Below, one piece after another: positions 1-8,844 of a DNA stretch of 64,000 nt. The DNA comes from Bacteroidota bacterium (GTDB taxonomy: Bacteria; Bacteroidota; Bacteroidia; Palsa-948): the NCBI GenBank assembly GCA_016213405.1, contig JACRAM010000056.1:1-64000 (forward strand), given 5' to 3'. The position numbers and the translations under genes were made by a program. How positions within the stretch are numbered: the first letter of the stretch is position 1; each line of letters begins with the position of its first letter. Under the pieces are notes generated by a model that saw only the letters and a list, made by a program, of their open reading frames with translations, was not told the origin of the DNA and did not search any database.

Positions 1-400
<400 letters not shown>

Positions 401-503
401 TCAGTAAAGATTTTTTATTTCTTGTATTTTCTTTTTCAATTTGTCATAGGTATTCAACCCTGACTTGCTTCCGAAGTATTACTTAGGAAGTAGCAGGCAA
501 GAC

Positions 504-616
<113 letters not shown>

Positions 617-620
617 TTTC

Positions 621-657
621 AAAAAGCCCCGTCTGAGAAATCAGTTCGGGGTTTTTT
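621..657 (+). terminator. Rho-independent terminator of the rRNA operon
   Basis: Stem AAAAAGCCCCG (621-631) pairs with CGGGGTTTTTT (647-657) around a 15-base loop and ends in a T run, directly after the 5S gene. Confidence 0.85.
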
Positions 658-662
658 GTTTT

Positions 663-683
663 AGTACTTTTGTAAAAAATATT
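663..683 (+). promoter_or_regulatory. Bacteroidota-type promoter -7 element with a possible non-AUG start
   Basis: TACTTTTG at 665-672 matches the Bacteroidota -7 consensus TAnnTTTG exactly. Transcription would begin near 678-680, next to the ATT codon at 681 that opens the signal peptide of the following gene. This leaves almost no 5' leader. That the ATT is a start codon is inference. Confidence 0.45.
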
Positions 684-2564
684 TTTCTGAAAGCCATCTA
701 TTCCATATTTTCATTTCTTTTCATCTCGTTAATTCTATCAGCTCAAAATTCTGATTCTGCAAAAATTATTATTAAAGCGCCAGTTGCAGAATATTTTCAG
801 GAAAAAGATTTCTTTCCAAATAATTCAGCTTATAAATCCATTGATACTTCGCTGGATGGAATTCAAAAATATTTTCCGAATGACTTTCCTTATGGTTTGG
901 GTTTATCAAATAGAAAATTATTTTTTGAAACTTTCTCTGAAATAGGATTCAGAAACGGGTTTGAGAGTTTAGATTTGTTTGGCTACAACAGGGATGAAAT
1001 AAAATACTACCGCACCCGGACGCCTTACACAGAAATATTTGTGTTGTTCGGAATGAAGAAAGAACAGTTTGCCAGATTACTTCATACGCAGAACATCACC
1101 AAGCAATGGAACATCGCCTTGAACATGCTTCGTTTGCGGAGCGAAGGTTTTTACAACAAACAGAATTGCACTGACAACAATATTTCTCTTTCATCTAATT
1201 ATACTTCTAAGAATAACCGCTACTCGCTTTTGGCAAATGGAATCATCAACTCTATCAAGGCGGATGAGAATGGAGGAGTGCGGGATGATATGCTTGAATT
1301 GAACCTATTTGTCAATAAAAAACTTATTCCTGTAAATCTTTTAGATGCAAGAACGAGAAGAGGAAAAAGAGAATTTTCTGTTACTCAGTTTTTGAATTTT
1401 GGCAAGACAGATACTTCATCAAGAACAGATTCAACTTCAAGAAAAATTATTCCGAGAAATTTTTTTTCATACACATGCCTTGTAAAAGACAACTGGTTTG
1501 TTTATGAAGACAAAAATCCATCTTCAGGGTTTTATGAAAACATTTTCTTTGACAGCACTCTAACTCATGACTCCACCTATATTTTTTCTTTCAACAATAC
1601 TGTTTCATGGAAGAGTTATTTAATGAAAAATATATATTCAGAAGTATTATTTGAACAAAAAAACAGCCGCCTTGTCGAATACAATACTGATTCTTCTCTT
1701 GCTCTTGATACCAGTTTTTATGATCAGATTGTGAAATTGAAAATTGGAAATATGACAAAAAAAGATAAATCAAATGGATTCTTTTGGACCATCGGGAAAC
1801 AATATGTTTTATCGGGAGCGCATCAAGGGGATGATTATGTATATGGCACTATCTCTTTGCTGTTTAATAAGAATAAAAAAATATCTCTTGACTATAAAGA
1901 CTCGTATCATTCGGTGCCGTTCATTTATAACTATTATACCTCTAATCATTTTTGGTGGAGGAACTCATTTGATAATATAACAGAAAGAACTTCGAAGATT
2001 TCATACTACGACCTGAAAAACAAGTTAGTCGTTAGCGCAATGAATACATATATTGACAATTATGTTTACTTCGACAGTACCTTTTTTCCAGTTCTTGACA
2101 AGCAACACGATAATATTGGTTTTTATACTTTATCCATCGAAAAAAACTTTCAATTAAAACATTTTGGCTTTAATAATCTTATTAATTGGACTTCTTTAGA
2201 GGATGTTCCCAAAGCAGTAATTCATCTCCCAAAATTCGTTAGTCATAATTCTATTTACTATAAAGGAAGTTGGTTCAAAGGCGCAACAAATGTTCAGATT
2301 GGTTTTGATGTAACTTATTTTTCTGCTTACTATGCCGATGCCTACATGCCCGCGCTCGGACAATATTATTTACAGAACGAAAAGAAAATCGGCAATTATC
2401 CTTTCATAGATTTTTTCTTCAACATGAAAGTAAAGCATGCAAGAATTTTCTTCAAGACAGAGCATGTGAACTCGGGATTGATGGGCGCTTACTATCTTGC
2501 TCCGAATAATCCGGCACCAGACAGGAGTTTTAAGGTGGGAATTAATTGGATGTTTTATGATTAA
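681..2564 (+). CDS. Putative outer-membrane porin (Porin_10-like)
   Basis: Predicted outer-membrane beta-barrel of the Bacteroidota putative porin type. The sequence is rich in alternating aromatic/polar strands (YTEIFVLFGMKKEQFARLLHT; repeated SLLFNKNKKISLDY-like strands) and ends in an aromatic residue pattern (GINWMFYD) typical of barrel C-termini. The first conventional start codon is a TTG at 897, but the open frame continues upstream without a stop. It encodes a convincing signal peptide (FLKAIYSIFSFLFISLILSAQ) after an ATT at 681. No ATG, GTG or TTG precedes that peptide in frame, so the true start is probably ATT (or the sequence has an error). A perfect -7 promoter element sits just upstream at 665-672. 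Substrate unknown. The family call is from memory of motif style, not a search. Confidence 0.7.
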   Translation: MFLKAIYSIFSFLFISLILSAQNSDSAKIIIKAPVAEYFQEKDFFPNNSAYKSIDTSLDGIQKYFPNDFPYGLGLSNRKLFFETFSEIGFRNGFESLDLFGYNRDEIKYYRTRTPYTEIFVLFGMKKEQFARLLHTQNITKQWNIALNMLRLRSEGFYNKQNCTDNNISLSSNYTSKNNRYSLLANGIINSIKADENGGVRDDMLELNLFVNKKLIPVNLLDARTRRGKREFSVTQFLNFGKTDTSSRTDSTSRKIIPRNFFSYTCLVKDNWFVYEDKNPSSGFYENIFFDSTLTHDSTYIFSFNNTVSWKSYLMKNIYSEVLFEQKNSRLVEYNTDSSLALDTSFYDQIVKLKIGNMTKKDKSNGFFWTIGKQYVLSGAHQGDDYVYGTISLLFNKNKKISLDYKDSYHSVPFIYNYYTSNHFWWRNSFDNITERTSKISYYDLKNKLVVSAMNTYIDNYVYFDSTFFPVLDKQHDNIGFYTLSIEKNFQLKHFGFNNLINWTSLEDVPKAVIHLPKFVSHNSIYYKGSWFKGATNVQIGFDVTYFSAYYADAYMPALGQYYLQNEKKIGNYPFIDFFFNMKVKHARIFFKTEHVNSGLMGAYYLAPNNPAPDRSFKVGINWMFYD

Positions 2565-2569
2565 AAAAA

Positions 2570-2672
2570 GAAGCCCATCCCTGCCCCTTCCCCAAGGGAA
2601 GGGAGAATAATTATTACTGAAAAACTTTTTTGTTTACCCTCTCCCCTTGGGGGAGAGTTGGAGAGGGGCTTC
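2570..2672. repeat. Imperfect inverted repeat between convergent genes
   Basis: GAAGCCCATCCCTGCCCCTTCC at 2570 onwards is mirrored by CTCTCCAACTCTCCCCCAAGG on the other strand (about 2637-2671), giving a long imperfect hairpin rich in C on one arm. It lies between the convergent porin and the 2673-3947 gene and may act as a bidirectional terminator. It shares its opening GAAGCCCATCC with the repeat near 30470, so it is likely a dispersed intergenic element. Confidence 0.6.
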
Positions 2673-3947
2673 CTATGTCTTCTGTTTTTTCTTTTTTGCG
2701 GCAGGAAACAAAACATTATTAAGAATCAAACGATAGCCGGGAGAGTTGGGATGAAGCGCTAAATCTGTTGGCGGATCTTCTACCTGGTGCTGATAATCTT
2801 CGGGGTCGTGACCGCCATAGAAAGTCCAGAAACCTTTTCCGAAATCTCCGTGGCAGTAGCGAACTTCATTGAATTGTTTTGCTTCGCCCATCACGAGCAC
2901 ATCGGGTTTCACATATGTTTTATCAAAGGCAACTGTTTGCCCCCAGAAACCTTTGATGACTTTCTCATGATTCTGGCAGAGCATGGTTGGAACCGGGTCC
3001 CACTTGGCGGAAAACTCGAAGAGCGTGAATAAATCATTTGCTTCGGTGACTCCATATTTCGGAATGCGTGTGTGATACGTATCAATGTTCGCAAATTCGT
3101 ACTCATACGGATTTGAGTTGAGCGTGTAGTTACGGAAAGCGAATCCTTTTGAGTAATCAATTTTTTTGTTCATGTCAGGGTCGGCAGGATCTCCATCGAA
3201 CATGCTTTCGCAGATATCAACTCCTTCGGCATCGAGAGCGATGTCATATGAATCGGTGGCGGAGCACATGGCGAAAAGAAATCCTCCGCCTGTAACAAAG
3301 TCGCGGATTTTTTTTGCCACTGCAAGTTTCATTTGAGAAACTTTTGCGAAGCCGAGTTTTTGTGCGGTTGCTTCCGCTTCTTTTTGTTCGTTAAGATACC
3401 ATTGCGCGTTCTTGTAGCTTGCCCAGAATCTTCCGTATTGCCCTGTGAAATCTTCGTGGTGCAAGTGAAGCCAATCGTAGGTTACTAATTTTTCATTCAT
3501 CACTTCTTCATCAAACACTACATCGTAAGGAATTTCCGCGTACTTGAGAACAAGCGTTACGGCATCGTCCCAGGGTTGTTTTGTTTTGGGAGAATACACG
3601 GCAACCTTCGGGCATTTTTCCAACTTAACGGCATCCATGTTTGCTTCGGGGTCGGCAATTTCAGAGAGGATGGCATTTGCTTTTGCATCGGCAATCACTT
3701 CATAACTTACTCCGCGGATGGTACATTCTTTTTCAAAATCGGGAGTGTAAATAAACATGAAACTTCCGCCTTTGTAATTCAAGAGCCACTGTGCTGTGCC
3801 GCCTTGTTTCAAAATCCAATAGGTGATTCCGTATGCTTTGAGATGGTTCTTTTGGGTTTCATCCATGGGAATGAGAATGGAAGAAGCCAAAGTGAGAAAG
3901 TGAGAAAGTGAGAAAGTGAGAAGAGCTATGAGATATGTTTTTTTCAT
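2673..3947 (-). CDS. Conserved exported protein, annotated in relatives as asparagine synthetase B-like
   Basis: A 424-residue protein starting with a signal peptide (MKKTYLIALLTFSLSHFLTLAS). The body contains ILIPMDETQKNHLKAYGITY, a mid-region typical of glutamine-amidotransferase-like folds (GGGFLFAMCSATDS, with the Cys in a nucleophile-elbow-like turn), and GKGFWTFYGGHDPEDYQHQ near the C-terminus. Homologues in Bacteroidota are often labelled asparagine synthetase B, but none of the usual Asn synthetase motifs (N-terminal Cys2, PP-loop SGGxDS) are visible, so that name is not supported. Exported, function unknown. The start at 3947 is preferred over an ATG 8 codons upstream because it directly opens the signal peptide. 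TATATTTG (3992-3999, minus strand) is a good -7 element. The signal-peptide core is encoded by an 8-bp tandem repeat. Confidence 0.75.
   Translation of the reverse strand: MKKTYLIALLTFSLSHFLTLASSILIPMDETQKNHLKAYGITYWILKQGGTAQWLLNYKGGSFMFIYTPDFEKECTIRGVSYEVIADAKANAILSEIADPEANMDAVKLEKCPKVAVYSPKTKQPWDDAVTLVLKYAEIPYDVVFDEEVMNEKLVTYDWLHLHHEDFTGQYGRFWASYKNAQWYLNEQKEAEATAQKLGFAKVSQMKLAVAKKIRDFVTGGGFLFAMCSATDSYDIALDAEGVDICESMFDGDPADPDMNKKIDYSKGFAFRNYTLNSNPYEYEFANIDTYHTRIPKYGVTEANDLFTLFEFSAKWDPVPTMLCQNHEKVIKGFWGQTVAFDKTYVKPDVLVMGEAKQFNEVRYCHGDFGKGFWTFYGGHDPEDYQHQVEDPPTDLALHPNSPGYRLILNNVLFPAAKKKKQKT
3892..3923. repeat. Four-copy 8-bp tandem repeat inside a signal peptide
   Basis: GTGAGAAA occurs three times perfectly and a fourth time as GTGAGAAG, head to tail. 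On the minus strand it encodes the hydrophobic core TFSLSHFLTL of the exported protein's signal peptide. Eight is not a multiple of three, so gain or loss of a unit would shift the frame. Confidence 0.9.
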
Positions 3948-3991
3948 AATCTGGTTACATGAACGATGCAAGGGATTTAAAATTGCATAGA

Positions 3992-3999
3992 CAAATATA
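3992..3999 (-). promoter_or_regulatory. -7 promoter element (TATATTTG)
   Basis: On the minus strand the bases read TATATTTG, an exact match to TAnnTTTG, about 45 bases before the start codon at 3947. Transcription would begin near 3985. Confidence 0.55.
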
Positions 4000-4042
4000 T
4001 GGAAAAGGAACGAGGGACGAGGGACGAAGGACTAATTAGGAA

Positions 4043-4068
4043 GCTCTGCATTTTTGCGGGGCTTTTTT
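4043..4068 (+). terminator. Hairpin with T-tract
   Basis: GCTCTGC (4043-4049) and GCGGGGC (4056-4062) form a stem with G-T pairs around ATTTTT, followed by TTTTTT. It lies between divergent genes, so what it terminates is unclear; it may be a relic. Confidence 0.4.
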
Positions 4069-4162
4069 ATTGTGGGGGATTGGGATTACAAATCCGAAAA
4101 CTCTTTGGTCGGGATTACAGAACAGCCCAACCAGCGGGAACTATTGGCTCAACACAGCTATT

Positions 4163-4192
4163 TTGGGAATTGTGATTTATTGTTTACCTTTG
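4163..4192 (+). promoter_or_regulatory. Promoter: TTG-N19-TACCTTTG
   Basis: TTG at 4163-4165, a 19-base spacer and TACCTTTG at 4185-4192 match the Bacteroidota -33/-7 consensus exactly. It lies 37 bases before the ATG at 4229. Confidence 0.7.
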
Positions 4193-4228
4193 TGAATAGT
4201 TACAAGTAATTGTAAAAAATATCTTACA

Positions 4229-5374
4229 ATGAAAAAGGTATTTGTATTATTAATGTTAACGTGTTCAATTGGGTTTATAAAGGCAAATCCGATTCCATGT
4301 ACTCCTGTAATAAGTGAGTTTTATCTTGTTGATAGTTCACATTGGTATCTTGAATTAGTTTTCCTACAGAATTCTTGTCCGATGGGTCTCACTACGCTTG
4401 ATGGATGCAATATCACTACTTCAATCGGTACATTTTATTTTAAAAACGGAATCAATATTACCACTGATAGTATTATTGTTATCACGCAGGATAGTTTACA
4501 AAGCCCCTTACAGATAGACAGGAATGGAGATTTTATATCTCTCAAAGATTTTACTGGAAATCCGATGGATGAGCTACGTTTTGGGAATATTTTATATTCT
4601 CAGATTTCCGCTCCGGCTTATGGGCAATCAATAGTCAACTATGGTTATTGGTGCATTCCAGCAGGAGGGCAGGCAACAGATGCTAAAATGGAATATCATA
4701 TAGTAAAAGATAATAATCCTACCATAGGATTTAATTCTTTTACGCCATTTAACGCTACCGCTTCTACTACTACCGGTACTTTTACCGGAATTGTTTATGA
4801 CAATGTACATAACCCTGTTTCAGGAATAATTATTGGCAAGGGAGGGTGGTGGTATATGGCGCCTAATTATGTATGCGAAAAATTTTTTGGAAGTGCATTA
4901 AGTGATTCTGCCGGAAAATTTAGTATACCTGAATACAGCGGTAAATACTCTGTTGGTATTTCCTTTCAACCTTCGTTCTCGTTGATTTTGTTAGACTCAT
5001 TATTAGACATAGAACCCGATTCAATAAATTATTTTGAATTCACAATTGATACATTGTTGACGAATGTTAATCCTAATTCTTTTCAGAAGGATATTAACTT
5101 ATCGAGTTCACCCAACCCAACAACCGGAGAAACAACCATCTCATTCGGGATGCCGGCAGGCAGGCAATATACAAAAGCCCTGATAAAAATATATAATTCA
5201 AGTAGCGAGATGGTACGCATCTTGCCTGTAAGCATAGGTAGTTCCCAAAACAACTATTCTGTTAAGTGGGATGGTTTATGTTCCGATAATGTGGCTGCAT
5301 CCGGAATTTATTACTGTAACCTGGAATTGGATGGGCGCAAAGTTGCTACTAATAAAATAATTATTGCGAAGTGA
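4229..5374 (+). CDS. T9SS type A sorting domain protein
   Basis: 381-residue secreted protein. Signal peptide at residues 1-20 (MKKVFVLLMLTCSIGFIKAN). The N-terminal ~110 residues resemble a lamin-tail-like beta domain (SSHWYLELVFLQNSC, SIGTFYFKNG). Residues ~180-250 look like a carboxypeptidase-regulatory-like fold (GTFTGIVYDNVHNPVSG). The C-terminal ~85 residues are a type IX sorting signal: SSSPNPTTGETTISF, IKIYNSSSEMV, SGIYYCNLELDGRKV, ending IIIAK. Such proteins cross the outer membrane by T9SS and are usually attached to the surface. Within the sorting domain, residues MPAGRQ are encoded by a copy of the palindromic TGCCGGCAGGCAGG sequence, suggesting a small insertion. The next gene starts inside its stop codon (4-base overlap). 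Confidence 0.85.
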   Translation: MKKVFVLLMLTCSIGFIKANPIPCTPVISEFYLVDSSHWYLELVFLQNSCPMGLTTLDGCNITTSIGTFYFKNGINITTDSIIVITQDSLQSPLQIDRNGDFISLKDFTGNPMDELRFGNILYSQISAPAYGQSIVNYGYWCIPAGGQATDAKMEYHIVKDNNPTIGFNSFTPFNATASTTTGTFTGIVYDNVHNPVSGIIIGKGGWWYMAPNYVCEKFFGSALSDSAGKFSIPEYSGKYSVGISFQPSFSLILLDSLLDIEPDSINYFEFTIDTLLTNVNPNSFQKDINLSSSPNPTTGETTISFGMPAGRQYTKALIKIYNSSSEMVRILPVSIGSSQNNYSVKWDGLCSDNVAASGIYYCNLELDGRKVATNKIIIAK

Positions 5375-5946
5375 AGTTCGTGAATGGGTTAATTTTATTT
5401 TGCTTATTTCTTTTCCCCCGAATTATTTTTTCTCAAAGCCTTCAATTTTACCGTGAAGATTTAACCTTTGAAATAAAGAATGGTTTTTTTTATGTTGATG
5501 GCATCTATAATTTTTGCAATAACGGAGATAAAGAAATACAACAGGTTTTGTTTTACCCATTTCCAACAGATAGTGTTTACGGTGAAGTTGATTCCATCAA
5601 GGCAGTTGATGTAAATACAAAATCACAAAATATTATTATCAATAAAACAGAAAATGGAATCTTTTTAAAAATAAACCTTCCTCCTTATGGAATCGGGAAA
5701 TACAAAATTTCTTACAGGCAAAAATTACTGAAAAATAAGGCAGAATATATTTTAGTGACAACTCAAAAATGGAGTGTTCCGTTTGAAAATGCCATTTATA
5801 AATTAGTAACTCCCCTTAAAATGAGAACTACATCAACGTCATTTAGCCCAGATAGCACAAAACAAATAAATGATAAGGCAATTTATTATTGGAATAAAAA
5901 AGATTTTATGCCAGATAAAAATATGATATTTTATTTTGACAGATAG
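5371..5946 (+). CDS. Hypothetical exported protein
   Basis: 191 residues beginning with GTG that overlaps the upstream stop (GTGA), so translation is likely coupled to the T9SS protein. Signal peptide MKFVNGLILFCLFLFPRIIFSQ. The mature part is beta-rich (FYREDLTFEIKNGFFYVDG, LKINLPPYGIGKYKISYRQ), resembling domains that describe surface-exposed or periplasmic beta sandwiches (DUF4424-like in style). No catalytic motif is seen. Function unknown; probably acts with its neighbour at the cell envelope. Confidence 0.7.
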   Translation: MKFVNGLILFCLFLFPRIIFSQSLQFYREDLTFEIKNGFFYVDGIYNFCNNGDKEIQQVLFYPFPTDSVYGEVDSIKAVDVNTKSQNIIINKTENGIFLKINLPPYGIGKYKISYRQKLLKNKAEYILVTTQKWSVPFENAIYKLVTPLKMRTTSTSFSPDSTKQINDKAIYYWNKKDFMPDKNMIFYFDR

Positions 5947-6060
5947 GTTTCTTCGCAGAGGGAATGTTTTTGGTGGGAATTCTTTTACCCCCGATTTCAT
6001 CGGTGGCTACTCATATTAAACCCCTATGGGGTAAATACAACCCCCTTTATTCCCATTTGT

Positions 6061-6094
6061 GAGATTGCTTCGGTCGAAACGACCTCGCAATGAC
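6061..6094. repeat. Palindromic intergenic repeat
   Basis: GAGATTGCTTCGGTCG (6061-6076) is mirrored by CGACCTCGCAATGAC (6080-6094) around AAA. This is a hairpin family seen between genes of many bacteria. The surrounding gap 5947-6185 also has a small CCCCTATGGGG palindrome (6016-6031) and no gene I can support. Confidence 0.6.
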
Positions 6095-6185
6095 GGTACG
6101 CAAAAAAAGTGAGTGGCGAAAGCCGAACGCCATAATAACTCGAATAGTAACAAAATTTTAATGGGTGTTTTGGTTTGTGCAACTT

Positions 6186-7664
6186 CTATTCTGAAAGATG
6201 TGGTGATTGTTTTTGATTGATTGATTTTATAACGCGCTGCATCCAGGTAAAGCATATTATGGAAAGCGCCAGCATGAACATCCAGCAACTCGTCCATAAT
6301 CCTGTCCATTCCAGAAGGTAGCCGAAAATTATCGGGCAGAGGAATCCTCCAAGCCCGCCAATGACGCCCACCATTCCGCCCACTACTCCAATATCGTCTG
6401 GAAAATAATCGGGAATGAATTTGTACACTCCTGCTTTGCCGATTCCCCAAACGATTCCAATGAGCATTACAAGAATTGCGTACACCCACATGTTGGCTTC
6501 AAAACTTATTTTTGTTGTTCCCTGTGCGAGCAATTGTTTTTTCTTAACCTCATCTTCTTTTTTCACAATGGGTAACTGCCAACTTTCTTTTCTTGGAAAG
6601 ATGGAATTCTTTAGCTCGTTATTTTGTGTCAGGAATTCATTTTTCTTTTTCACGGGGTATTCCTTGGTGTCTACCTTTATTAATGTATCAGATACAAAAG
6701 AAACTTTTCCGTTTTTTTCCGCCTGAATTCCCTTGCCGGGAGTTTGAATTTCCATTTTTGGAATGATGAGAAGTAAACTGATAACGATGGATGCTTCAAA
6801 AACCCACCGCATGACTTTTCTTCCTCCGAATTTGTCGCTCATCCATCCGCCCAGTGCGCGAATTATGCCTGAAGGAAGGCTGAAGAGTGAAGCAAAAAGC
6901 CCAGCAATGACCAGCGATGCCGCATACACATTTACGAAATATGGAATAAGCCACTGAGAAAAAGCAACGAAACATCCGAACACTAAAAAATAATCCAAGC
7001 CAAATCTCCATACACGGGTATCTTCAAGGGGTTTCAGCATTTGTTTTACTGTGCGGGCTTTCGTGCTGGGTTTTTTGTTGATGGAAAAAAGAATGAAGAT
7101 GACAGCCATTACAACCAATCCGGCAGCGTAAATTTTAGGAAGCATGCGCCATTGTTCAATATCCGATCCGTTCTTGGTCAGATTATTTAAAATAGTTGGC
7201 GCGAGCAGTGTGGTGATTGCCGCTCCTGAGTTTCCGATTCCGAAAATTCCGAGCGCCCGACCTTGCCATTCTTTCGGATACCAAACGGATGTGTAGGCAA
7301 TTCCCACAGCGAAACCTGTTCCTGCCATTCCGTAACAGAAACTTAACAGAGCAAAACTCCAAAAACTGTTTGCCGTGCTCAGGAAATACATGGGGATGGC
7401 GCAAAACAAAAGCAGTAAACCAAACACCCATTTGCCTCCGAACTTATCCGTTAGAATTCCCATCGGCAACCGGAAAACAGAGCCGGTGAGAACAGGAATT
7501 CCAAGCAGCCAGCCGATTTCTACTGGACTAAAACTAAAAACTCCTTTGTCAACCAGAAAAGTCACCATCACACCGTTAAACATCCATACTGCAAAACACA
7601 CCGTGAAGGCGAGTGTGTTCAGAAAAAGTATCCGGTGAGATGTTCCTGTTACGTTTTGTTCCAT
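6186..7664 (-). CDS. narK: Nitrate/nitrite MFS transporter, NarK family
   Basis: 492-residue major-facilitator protein with about 12 membrane helices. N-terminal half: FAVWMFNGVMVTFLVDKG, the MFS loop LPMGILTDKFGGKWVF, and the nitrate-signature-like stretch GIFGIGNSGAAITTLLAP. C-terminal half: LGGWMSDKFGGRKVM and GIVWGIGKAGVYKFIPDYF followed by GVVGGMVGVIGGLGGFL. The two glycine-rich segments identify the NNP (nitrate/nitrite porter) family. An ~85-residue hydrophilic insert (about residues 305-390, Lys-rich) splits the C-terminal half, lengthening it beyond the usual ~450. It imports nitrate and/or exports nitrite across the inner membrane, in keeping with the NO-reductase genes downstream on the other strand. 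No ATGAT-type box was found at its promoter; TACATTTT (7669-7676, minus) is the nearest -7-like element. Confidence 0.85.
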   Translation of the reverse strand: MEQNVTGTSHRILFLNTLAFTVCFAVWMFNGVMVTFLVDKGVFSFSPVEIGWLLGIPVLTGSVFRLPMGILTDKFGGKWVFGLLLLFCAIPMYFLSTANSFWSFALLSFCYGMAGTGFAVGIAYTSVWYPKEWQGRALGIFGIGNSGAAITTLLAPTILNNLTKNGSDIEQWRMLPKIYAAGLVVMAVIFILFSINKKPSTKARTVKQMLKPLEDTRVWRFGLDYFLVFGCFVAFSQWLIPYFVNVYAASLVIAGLFASLFSLPSGIIRALGGWMSDKFGGRKVMRWVFEASIVISLLLIIPKMEIQTPGKGIQAEKNGKVSFVSDTLIKVDTKEYPVKKKNEFLTQNNELKNSIFPRKESWQLPIVKKEDEVKKKQLLAQGTTKISFEANMWVYAILVMLIGIVWGIGKAGVYKFIPDYFPDDIGVVGGMVGVIGGLGGFLCPIIFGYLLEWTGLWTSCWMFMLALSIICFTWMQRVIKSINQKQSPHLSE

Positions 7665-8033
7665 AATTAAAATGTAGTGTGTCCAATAATTGAAAAAAGA
7701 ATCTGAGAAAATTAAGTAGTATAAAGTTAAACATATTGGTTTATTGTTTCTTGCTGATTAATTAAATAAACTTTATCGGTCATTATCGTTCGAGGAAAGC
7801 ATTGTCTGCTCTCTTTCATTATCAGCGAGTGATTTAGAATTTGAACAGAAGAAATATTCGTATTTCCAATTTTTGGAAAAGAGGATTCCTCCAAAAAATA
7901 ATTGATTCAGAATCACTGCCGGCAAATGAAATCGCACAAAAGACTTTTTTTTATTAGTGAACGAAAACTATGACTTGTATCATCATTTTTTGAAATTTAT
8001 GCTCTTTACTTTGTGTCAGAAAAAATAATTGCA
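7665..8033. other. Intergenic region between divergent narK and crp-family gene
   Basis: About 370 bases, strongly A+T-rich. It holds a hairpin (TTTTTGGA 7870-7877 with TCCAAAAA 7890-7897) and, at the right edge, an Fnr-type box with a -7 element. No ORF or RNA gene is convincing. Confidence 0.5.
7970..8013 (+). promoter_or_regulatory. Fnr-type box plus -7 element (regulator gene)
   Basis: ATGAC-TTGT-ATCAT (7970-7983), centre 7976.5, lies 29.5 bases before TTACTTTG (8006-8013), a one-mismatch -7 element. The -7 element covers a GTG at 8013, arguing that translation starts at the ATG at 8034 instead. Confidence 0.65.
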
Positions 8034-8753
8034 ATGAAATCCTCTCAAAAAAAAGTTGAAGTTCCGCCCTGTGAAAAATGCAGGAACTTTAGCAATTCAG
8101 TATTTTGTTCATTAAACAAAACAGAGCAAGAGCAAATTTCAGGTCATAAGACATTCCACTTATATAAAAAAGGACAGGTCATTTTTTATGAAGGGAATCA
8201 GCCTCAGGGATTGTATTGTATTTATTCAGGGAAAGTGAAAATTCACAAACTTGGCGATAACGGAAAAGACCAGATAGTTCGTCTCGCAAAAACAGGAAAT
8301 GTGGTAGGGTATCGCGCACTCCTGAGCATCGATAATTATTATGCAACTGCCACTGCATTGGAGAACACTCTTGTTTGTTTTTTTCCGAAAGCAACCTATC
8401 TTAATTTATTAATGAACAATCCTGAGTTTTCAATGAAAACAATAAAAATGCTTTCAGGAAATTTACGTATTGCGGAGCAGATGATAACCAACATGGCGCA
8501 AAAGCAGGTAAGAGAAAGAATGGCGGGTGCGCTGTTATATCTGAAAGATTTTTTTGGATTAGAAGAAGATGGCGCAACTATCAACACTGTATTAACCCGT
8601 CAGGACATTGGCAATATTGCCGGAACAACTACTGAAACATCCATTCGCATATTGTCTGACTTTAACAAAAATAAAATTATCAGGATTGTTGGGAAAAAAA
8701 TAAAAATCCTTAACAAAAAAGAACTTTTACACATAGCCAATATTTCGGAGTGA
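8034..8753 (+). CDS. Crp/Fnr family regulator with four conserved Cys (FNR-like)
   Basis: 239-residue transcription factor: N-terminal CEKC plus a third Cys (CxxC-x8-C), cyclic-nucleotide-type beta roll (about 35-130), a fourth Cys in LVCFFPK that aligns with FNR Cys122, a dimer helix, and a winged helix at the C-terminus. Four such cysteines suit an O2/NO-sensitive [4Fe-4S] cluster, though spacing differs from E. coli FNR. Recognition helix GTTTETSIRILSDF keeps the Glu and Arg that contact the TGA half-site in FNR (E209, R213) but has Ile where FNR has Ser212. This fits the ATGAT rather than TTGAT half-site found across this window. Its own promoter has such a box, so autoregulation is likely. 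Start chosen at 8034 rather than an upstream GTG that overlaps the -7 element. Confidence 0.88.
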   Translation: MKSSQKKVEVPPCEKCRNFSNSVFCSLNKTEQEQISGHKTFHLYKKGQVIFYEGNQPQGLYCIYSGKVKIHKLGDNGKDQIVRLAKTGNVVGYRALLSIDNYYATATALENTLVCFFPKATYLNLLMNNPEFSMKTIKMLSGNLRIAEQMITNMAQKQVRERMAGALLYLKDFFGLEEDGATINTVLTRQDIGNIAGTTTETSIRILSDFNKNKIIRIVGKKIKILNKKELLHIANISE

Positions 8754-8779
8754 AAAAATTCTTTTCATCAGAATTCTTT

Positions 8780-8823
8780 ATGATTCAAGTCATTGTTTAA
8801 AAAATTAATGGCAATTACCTTCG
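8780..8823 (+). promoter_or_regulatory. Fnr-type box plus -7 element (crp2-norCB operon)
   Basis: ATGAT-TCAA-GTCAT (8780-8793), centre 29.5 bases before TACCTTCG (8816-8823). The predicted transcription start near 8830 puts the box at about -43, a class II activator position. It drives the regulator at 8845 and norC-norB. Confidence 0.7.
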
Positions 8824-8844
8824 ATTGAAAATTTATTTATTAAA

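Noticed and set aside
2673-3947. Asparagine synthetase B
   Set aside because: No N-terminal nucleophile Cys and no PP-loop; the protein is exported, so the common annotation is not supported.
6016-6489. 157-residue minus-strand ORF
   Set aside because: It overlaps the end of narK in another frame, runs through the palindromic repeat at 6061 and has no recognisable domain; treated as a shadow.
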